From the NCBI GenBank assembly GCA_020723785.1, contig DYIH01000123.1, positions 1-5,429 on the forward strand: a DNA stretch of 5,429 nt, read 5' to 3'. How positions within the stretch are numbered: position 1 is the first letter of the stretch; every line of letters starts with the position of its first letter. This DNA is from Thermaerobacter marianensis (GTDB taxonomy: Bacteria; Bacillota; Sulfobacillia; DYIH01). The position numbers and the translations under genes were made by a program. A model generated the notes under the pieces. That model was not told the DNA's origin. It made no database searches and saw nothing but the letters and a program-made list of their open reading frames with translations. Below are positions 1 through 2,811 of the stretch, one piece after another.

Positions 1-245
1 AGCGGGGTGTTGAGCGGGGAATCCGCCGGTCCGTAGATGTCGAGGCGGTGGGTTGGCGGTGTCTTCAGCGTGGCCTTGACATCCACGACCACGCGTTGGA
101 TCGCTTCAGGCGGCCGGGGGCGCAGGAAGAGGATGATGAAGCCGACGACGACCAGCAGAGCGAGCCCCAGTCCGATGTTCAGGACCGTCTGAAGGCTGAC
201 CGGCTTGTCGGTTCACAAACGCAGGCGGGCGAACGGGTTTTTCAT
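1..245 (-). pseudogene. Membrane-anchored protein, probably NHL/beta-propeller type, with in-frame TGA at codon 11; 3' end beyond window
   Basis: Reading leftward from the ATG at 245-243 gives MKNPFARLRL, then TGA at 215-213. The same frame stays open for 70 more codons to the window edge. After the stop comes a short polar stretch (TDKPVSLQ), one strongly hydrophobic helix (VLNIGLGLALLVVVGFIILF, about codons 20-39), a proline/arginine stop-transfer stretch (RPRPP) and an extracytoplasmic segment ending DIYGPADSPLNTP. The 'P.H..DIYGP..SPL..P' pattern is what I associate with the entry to six-bladed NHL propellers; that family call is from memory and tentative. An SD (GGGAGG) sits 5 bases before the ATG, and the gene starts 18 bases after the TPR gene, so it looks like the second gene of that operon. 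No ATG, GTG or TTG with an SD lies between the TGA and the helix. It is therefore either a recent nonsense mutation, a sequencing error (TGG or CGA read as TGA), or unusual decoding. I annotate it as interrupted; a functional gene is not excluded. Confidence 0.6.
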
Positions 246-250
246 GACGA

Positions 251-256
251 CCTCCC
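251..256 (-). promoter_or_regulatory. Shine-Dalgarno GGGAGG fixing the start at 245
   Basis: On the minus strand GGGAGG is followed by TCGTC and then ATG, a 5-base spacer. This near-consensus site supports 245 as the true start of the downstream gene. The in-frame TGA ten codons later is therefore a genuine interruption and not a result of choosing too early a start. Confidence 0.7.
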
Positions 257-263
257 GGGGAAT

Positions 264-989
264 CTAACGCCGATGTGGACCGCTACCGGGCGGCGGGATG
301 TCCCGTTCCGGCACGCCCAGGCGCCGCAGTCCCTCCCGTGGCTCGGTCCGCGCCGGGTCAAGGCGCAGGGCCTGCCTGTACTCCTCGATGGCCGGGGCCT
401 TCCGCCCCTTCTTCTCGTAGATCTGGCCGCGCAGCTCGTAGACGTCGGCGATCGAACGGTCGATGCGTTCGACGATCGTGTTCAACTCCGCCAGGGCCTG
501 ATCGTCCTTGCCCTGCTGGTGATAAGCGCGGGCGAGCATGTAGCGGCCGAGGGGGTTGTCCCGGTATACCTGGGTGACCTTCCGGAAGGCCGTCTCCGCT
601 TGGCGGTAGTCCCCGGCTTGGAACTCGACCAGCCCGAGGAAGTAGTTGATCCAGACGTTGCCGGGAGCGAGCTGGAGGGCCTTCTGATAGCTGCGGCGGG
701 CCTGGGCGAGTTCGCCGGCCTCGTAGTGGGCATAGCCCAGATCGACCCAGGCGTTGGCGTCGTTGGGGTTCTGCTTGACCGCATACTTGGCCCTTTCCAA
801 CATCACCTGGATCCGGGTGGGGGCGGTGGACTTGTTCCAGAAGAACTCGTAGCCGATTAGGATGCTCGCGCCGACGGCCGACAAGAAGATGACGCCTATG
901 ATCACGGCCGCGCCCCAGAGCGACACTTCTTTTCGTCGACGTTGCGCTTTGACGGGCAGCTTTTCAGCAATACCTTCAGTGTCCGGCAT
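264..989 (-). CDS. Membrane-anchored tetratricopeptide repeat (TPR) protein
   Basis: The protein has 241 residues when started at the ATG at 989. It has a short basic cytoplasmic N-terminus (KAQRRRKEV), one transmembrane helix (about residues 24-48, from LWGAAVIIG to ILIGYEFF), then four TPRs at about residues 77-110, 111-144, 145-178 and 179-213. These show the usual W/L-G-Y/F-A-P spacing, for example AWVDLGYAHYEAGELAQARR and ALQLAPGN. A charged proline-rich tail ends PPPGSGPHRR. TPRs are protein-binding scaffolds; this one should face the extracytoplasmic side as a signal-anchored protein. Single-helix TPR proteins of this kind include NrfG/CcmH-like factors for cytochrome c assembly. The nearby cytochrome makes that attractive, but no signature proves it. 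An alternative ATG at 998 would have GAGGG directly abutting it; from 989 the same GAGGG is 9 bases away, so 989 is preferred. Stop is TAG, followed 18 bases later by the next gene, implying co-transcription. Confidence 0.92.
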   Translation of the reverse strand: MPDTEGIAEKLPVKAQRRRKEVSLWGAAVIIGVIFLSAVGASILIGYEFFWNKSTAPTRIQVMLERAKYAVKQNPNDANAWVDLGYAHYEAGELAQARRSYQKALQLAPGNVWINYFLGLVEFQAGDYRQAETAFRKVTQVYRDNPLGRYMLARAYHQQGKDDQALAELNTIVERIDRSIADVYELRGQIYEKKGRKAPAIEEYRQALRLDPARTEPREGLRRLGVPERDIPPPGSGPHRR

Positions 990-1020
990 TATGCGCATCC
1001 CTCAGGCGGTCTTTTAGTGT

Positions 1021-1050
1021 ATCATAACGCAGCCGCCCCGGGTATGCCAG
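1021..1050 (-). promoter_or_regulatory. Candidate sigma70-type promoter for the TPR operon
   Basis: On the minus strand CTGGCA (1050-1045, 4 of 6 to TTGACA) is followed after 18 bases by TATGAT (1026-1021, 5 of 6 to TATAAT). Transcription would begin near 1014, leaving a leader of about 25 bases before the chosen start at 989. It is the only good -10 hexamer I see upstream of this operon. The insertion sequence begins about 60 bases upstream of the -35, so the promoter itself is intact. Not tested experimentally. Confidence 0.5.
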
Positions 1051-1078
1051 TGCTCATACACCGAGAAATATTGGGGCT

Positions 1079-1098
1079 TGTCCCGTAAATGGGGGCAA
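1079..1098 (+). repeat. Solo IS-end-like sequence, related to the IS right inverted repeat
   Basis: This 20-base segment (TGTCCCGTAAATGGGGGCAA) matches the right end of the IS at 2225-2244 (TGTCCACAAAATCGGGGCAA) at 16 of 20 positions, in the same orientation. It sits 14 bases outside the left end of the IS. In this orientation the body of the element it came from would have lain to the left, where the TPR promoter and gene now are, so only the tip remains. It could be a relic of an older copy, the scar of a tandem or one-ended event, or chance similarity; 16 of 20 including both conserved blocks makes chance less likely. Confidence 0.5.
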
Positions 1099-1109
1099 CC
1101 GTGAAGTGG

Positions 1110-1112
1110 ACT
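1110..1112. repeat. Candidate target-site duplication ACT, left copy
   Basis: The three bases next to the TG tip of the left inverted repeat are ACT, and the three bases after the CA tip of the right repeat (2244-2246) are also ACT. A 3-bp duplication is normal for IS3-family insertion. Three bases can match by chance (1 in 64), so this supports the boundaries but does not prove them. Confidence 0.5.
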
Positions 1113-1136
1113 TGCCCCGGTTTAGTGGACACCTCA
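1113..1136 (+). repeat. IS left inverted repeat (IRL)
   Basis: This 24-base segment matches the reverse complement of 2220-2243 at 20 of 24 positions. Shared blocks are TGCCCCG, TTT, GTGGACA and TCA. It precedes the orfA start by about 45 bases. Confidence 0.8.
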
Positions 1137-1181
1137 AGGCTTGGGGTTAGGAGATCGATCCTGAGGAGTGAGGTGATAACC

Positions 1182-1321
1182 ATGCCGAGGACAAGGCCGC
1201 CATACCCGCCGGCGTTCAGGGAGCAGGCCGTGAGACTGGTGCGGGAGAGTGGGAAGACGATGACCGAGGTGGCCCAGGAGCCGTGGCTTTTTTCGCCCAG
1301 GAAAGCCAAAGGGGGCGATAG
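1182..1321 (+). pseudogene. IS3-family orfA remnant with internal deletion
   Basis: An SD (GAGGTG) precedes the ATG at 1182. The first 33 codons read MPRTRPPYPPAFREQAVRLV, then RESGKTMTEVAQE. This is the opening of an IS3 OrfA helix-turn-helix protein (transposase_8 type), which binds the terminal repeats. The expected continuation (the rest of the HTH and the leucine-zipper region) is missing. In a different frame from 1280 the sequence reads AVAFFAQESQRGR and stops at TAG 1319-1321, a typical OrfA C-terminus. A family OrfA is about 90-100 residues; here 33 N-terminal and 13 C-terminal residues are joined. The lost segment is therefore about 50-55 codons, of length 3n+1. Read straight through, the first frame instead continues as unrelated sequence to 1529, which I regard as artefactual. 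Confidence 0.75.
1288..1294 (+). promoter_or_regulatory. Putative -1 ribosomal frameshift slippery site T TTT TTC
   Basis: In the orfA C-terminal frame the codons GCT TTT TTC contain an ideal X XXY YYZ heptamer. Slipping back one base here moves ribosomes from the AVAFF frame into the frame of orfB (continuing RPGKPKGAIAAYQF and on), 25 bases before the orfA stop. IS3 elements make their OrfAB transposase by exactly this kind of -1 shift, though A AAA AAG is the more usual heptamer. The FF pair is conserved in OrfA proteins anyway, so the heptamer may reflect coding alone. It is now disconnected from the orfA start by the deletion. Confidence 0.45.
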
Positions 1322-1335
1322 CGGCTTACCAGTTC

Positions 1336-2222
1336 GTGGCCGAATGGGCGGGACGCCACCCTTCGCGGCGCATGTTGAAGCTTTTGGGCATTGCCCGGAG
1401 CGGCTACTATGCGTGGCGGAAGGGTGGGCCAGGCAAACGTGCGGCGGAGGACGCCGCGCTCATGACGCGGATAAAGAGCATTCACCAGGAGAGCGGCGGT
1501 GTGTACGGCTCGCCACGCATCTGGGCTGAACTGAGGCTGCTCTATGGGATTCGGTGCTCGCGCAAACGGGTGGCGCGGCTCATGCGGCTCTCCGGCATCG
1601 CCGGGGTGTGCAGGAGGCGGCGGAGGAGCCTTACGCGGAGGGATGACACCCGCGAGCCCTATCCGGACCTGGTTCGGCGGCAGTTCACCGCGGATGCGCC
1701 GAACAGGCTCTGGGTGGCCGATCTCACGCAGCACCTGACGGACGAGGGCTGGCTCTACCTGGCTTGCATCCTGGAGCCTTCTCCCGCCGCGTGGTCGGCT
1801 GGGCGATGGGTAAGCGGCCCACGGCCGACTTGGTCGTGGATGCCTTCAACATGGCCATTTGCAGGCGCAGGCCGTGGCCTCAACTCGTCCACCACTCCGA
1901 CCACGGCTCTCAGTACACCTCGCTCGCCTTCACGCAGCGGCTGAAGGAGGCCGGCATCATGGGCTCCATGGGCTCGGTCGGAGACGCCCTGGACAACGCG
2001 CCGGCCGAGAGCTTCTACGCCAGCCTGCAGGTGGAACTCTTGGACCGCAGGCGCTGGCGGACCCGGGACGAACTCAAGCTGGCCATCTTCGAGTACGTCG
2101 AGGCGTTCTATAACCGGCGCCGGCGTCATTCAGCCCTGGGGTATCAGAGTCCGGAGGAGTTCGAGAGGAGGTGGGAGATGGAGCGCGAATCTCAGTTGGA
2201 GGCGGCGCTTACCAAGCGCTGA
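1336..2222 (+). pseudogene. IS3-family orfB transposase (DDE), frameshifted
   Basis: This is the catalytic half of the transposase, which cuts and joins element ends. The first part (GTG start at 1336, open in frame back to about 1279) contains LKLLGIARSGYYAWRK and the HTH_21-like region with GGVYGSPRIWAEL and SRKRVARLM. The rve core begins at RLWVADLT. The frame breaks at about 1775: it reads CTG GAG CCT where relatives have ...LDAFSRR (CTG GAC GCC TTC), consistent with loss of one C. From 1776 the next frame continues AFSRRVVGWAMGKR through HHSDHGSQYTS and DNAPAESFYAS to RRRRHSALGYQSPEEF, ending at TGA 2220. The triad is visible: D at 1720, D at 1899 and E at 2007, with 35 residues between the last two. 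Rebuilt length is about 295 residues, normal for OrfB. Only the frameshift disables this half, suggesting fairly recent decay. Confidence 0.88.
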
Positions 2223-2243
2223 CCTGTCCACAAAATCGGGGCA
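2220..2243 (-). repeat. IS right inverted repeat (IRR)
   Basis: This is the partner of 1113-1136 with four mismatches. The TGA stop of orfB (2220-2222) forms its inner edge, so coding sequence runs right up to the terminal repeat, as is common in compact IS3 elements. It is followed by ACT, the candidate right copy of the target duplication. Confidence 0.8.
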
Positions 2244-2325
2244 ACTCCGGGCGGCGCGGGTGGGCGAGGTCGGCAACAATGTGGCCAGGGTGATCGCGAT
2301 GGTCATGATGCCGGATATGGTTCTG

Positions 2326-2339
2326 CTGACACGTGTCAG
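2326..2339. repeat. 14-bp perfect palindrome CTGACACGTGTCAG
   Basis: Each 7-base half (CTGACAC / GTGTCAG) is the exact reverse complement of the other with no spacer, as in a binding site for a dimeric regulator. No promoter is obvious next to it; the cytochrome start is about 470 bases downstream. It may be an operator left from a lost gene. Confidence 0.5.
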
Positions 2340-2430
2340 GTGGATCAATGCGGATGGCCTCCCCCGAGGAACGTACAGGAACCAACGGTAGACAACCCTC
2401 GGAGCCTGAATGACAGCGCGGTTCATATGG

Positions 2431-2518
2431 GGTGCAACCTACTCGGATATTGCGCAGCCTATCCTGGATATTGTTAGGCCCTTGGCTATTTTAGCTTGAT
2501 TGGACTATCCGGTGCAAC
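2431..2518. repeat. Two interleaved pairs of 8-bp direct repeats
   Basis: GGTGCAAC occurs at 2431-2438 and 2511-2518. Between them GGATATTG occurs at 2445-2452 and 2466-2473, 21 bases apart (two helical turns). The second GGATATTG also forms a small palindrome with the preceding TATCC (2460-2470). The phasing would suit cooperative protein binding upstream of the cytochrome, but short repeats of this size can be chance. Confidence 0.35.
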
Positions 2519-2610
2519 GATTCGCGAAGGCCTCTCCAACCGCAGTATGGCGCAATCAAATGTGACGCAGACGGGATGGTGATTCGCAAGACCCTCGCAG
2601 GCTAGAAAAC

Positions 2611-2639
2611 TTGCGCTATTCTGGGTTACAGGTTAAAAT
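2611..2639 (+). promoter_or_regulatory. Candidate promoter for the cytochrome gene
   Basis: TTGCGC (2611-2616; 3 of 6 to TTGACA) is followed after exactly 17 bases by TAAAAT (2634-2639; 5 of 6 to TATAAT), in the most AT-rich part of the intergenic region. Transcription would start near 2646 and give a leader of about 165 bases. The -35 is weak, which together with the overlapping inverted repeat suggests an activator- or repressor-controlled promoter. Confidence 0.4.
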
Positions 2640-2659
2640 AAACTTGATTAGTTTTAACC
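2631..2659. repeat. Inverted repeat GGTTAAAA-13-TTTTAACC, possible operator
   Basis: Perfect 8-base arms at 2631-2638 and 2652-2659 are separated by 13 bases. The left arm covers most of the candidate -10 (2634-2639), and the right arm lies just after the predicted start site. A dimer bound here would block RNA polymerase. It is AT-rich and lacks a following T-run, so it does not look like a terminator. Confidence 0.5.
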
Positions 2660-2683
2660 ATTTTCATAGGTGAGCAGTTTTTG

Positions 2684-2711
2684 CCCGAAACCAAATCGGG
2701 TTGTTTTTATT
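2684..2711 (+). terminator. Weak intrinsic-terminator-like hairpin in the leader
   Basis: CCCGA (2684-2688), a 7-base loop and TCGGG (2696-2700) are followed directly by a T-rich tract TTGTTTTTATT. The stem is only 5 bp, so termination would be inefficient. It lies after the candidate transcription start and before the gene, so it could act as an attenuator. It could also end a transcript coming from the IS side. Confidence 0.4.
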
Positions 2712-2798
2712 GAGCGGCGTGGGTATGTCCGGCACTGCCCCTGACGGGCCAAATGCGGGGCGCCCGATGTGGGCGCGCTCACCGATGATCAATTTTTC

Positions 2799-2804
2799 AG
2801 GTGA
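2799..2804 (+). promoter_or_regulatory. Shine-Dalgarno AGGTGA deciding the cytochrome start
   Basis: AGGTGA lies 7 bases before the ATG at 2812. The in-frame ATGs further upstream (2725, 2767, 2785) lack a comparable site, so 2812 is preferred. This start also puts the hydrophobic signal helix near the N-terminus. An identical AGGTGA occurs at 2668-2673, where no start codon follows at proper distance. Confidence 0.75.
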
Positions 2805-2811
2805 TTGCCTG

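Larger units (their letters stand above)
1113..2243 (+). mobile_element. Degenerate IS3-family insertion sequence (inactive)
   Basis: The element is bounded by imperfect inverted repeats that begin TGCCCC and end GGGGCA. It encodes an orfA remnant and a frameshifted orfB with a DD(35)E integrase core, the standard IS3-family plan. With TG/CA tips it is 1131 bp and flanked by a 3-bp ACT direct repeat, as expected for this family. The similarity of the ends continues a few bases outward (GGACT against GGAGT), so an outer boundary at 1107-2249 is also possible, but that version has no target duplication. A full-length relative would be roughly 160 bp longer, because orfA lacks its middle. Two independent lesions mean it makes no functional transposase. 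It lies between divergent host genes and does not interrupt a recognisable reading frame. Confidence 0.88.
2247..2610. other. Intergenic region without a convincing gene
   Basis: No reading frame here has both a ribosome-binding site and a recognisable product. From the IS right end one plus-strand frame is open to TAG at 2389-2391 and reads ARVGEVGNNVARVIAMVMMP, then DMVLLTRVRWINADG and on. It has no SD, and joining it to the sequence left of the IS meets a TGA, so it is at best the tail of an older decayed gene. Composition becomes more AT-rich after about 2440. The stretch holds a 14-bp palindrome and two pairs of 8-bp direct repeats, annotated separately. Confidence 0.55.
2669..2804 (+). 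promoter_or_regulatory. Structured leader with competing helices that can bury or free the cytochrome SD
   Basis: GCTCACC at 2777-2783 is the exact complement of GGTGAGC at 2669-2675, a 7-bp helix closing a 115-base domain. Its TCACC part (2779-2783) also pairs with GGTGA of the SD (2800-2804), and CGCTCA (2776-2781) can pair with TGAGCG (2711-2716). These three pairings exclude each other. Inside are hairpins CCCGA/TCGGG (2684-2700), GCCC/GGGC (2737-2749) and GCGCCC/GGGCGC (2760-2776); the last abuts the closing helix and could stack on it. The layout is that of a translational switch: upstream pairing frees the SD, downstream pairing hides it. I recognise no known riboswitch class and do not find the c-di-GMP (GEMM) core. 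The same bases are open in frame with the cytochrome from ATGs at 2725, 2767 and 2785, so part could be coding if translation starts earlier. Confidence 0.4.

Noticed and set aside
48..860. Long plus-strand reading frame of 270 codons
   Set aside because: It is the antisense of the TPR gene and of the left-edge gene; it is low in complexity, has no domain and no SD, and the minus-strand frame has clear TPR motifs.
1216..1734. Minus-strand 172-codon frame in the IS
   Set aside because: It is antisense to the transposase, with proline- and arginine-rich sequence typical of shadow frames.
1030..2400. A host gene interrupted by the IS
   Set aside because: Rejoining the flanks across one ACT copy puts a TGA a few codons upstream of the junction in the only extended right-hand frame, so no interrupted gene can be rebuilt.
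2130..2426. Minus-strand 98-codon frame across the IS right end
   Set aside because: It spans the IS boundary and the end of orfB in antisense, has no SD and shows no recognisable family.
2427..2477. Tiny plus-strand frame MGCNLLGYCAAYPGYC
   Set aside because: It has no ribosome-binding site; the repeated GYC comes from the GGATATTG direct repeat.
2725..2811. Earlier in-frame starts of the cytochrome (2725, 2767, 2785)
   Set aside because: They lack a good SD and would put 9 to 29 non-signal-like residues before the hydrophobic helix; the AGGTGA site fits 2812. They remain the main alternative to a non-coding leader.
2640..2811. A c-di-GMP (GEMM) riboswitch before the multiheme cytochrome
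   Set aside because: Such switches often precede multiheme cytochromes, but the GGACGCAAAGCC-like core and tetraloop/receptor are absent; only a CACCGATG tail is reminiscent.
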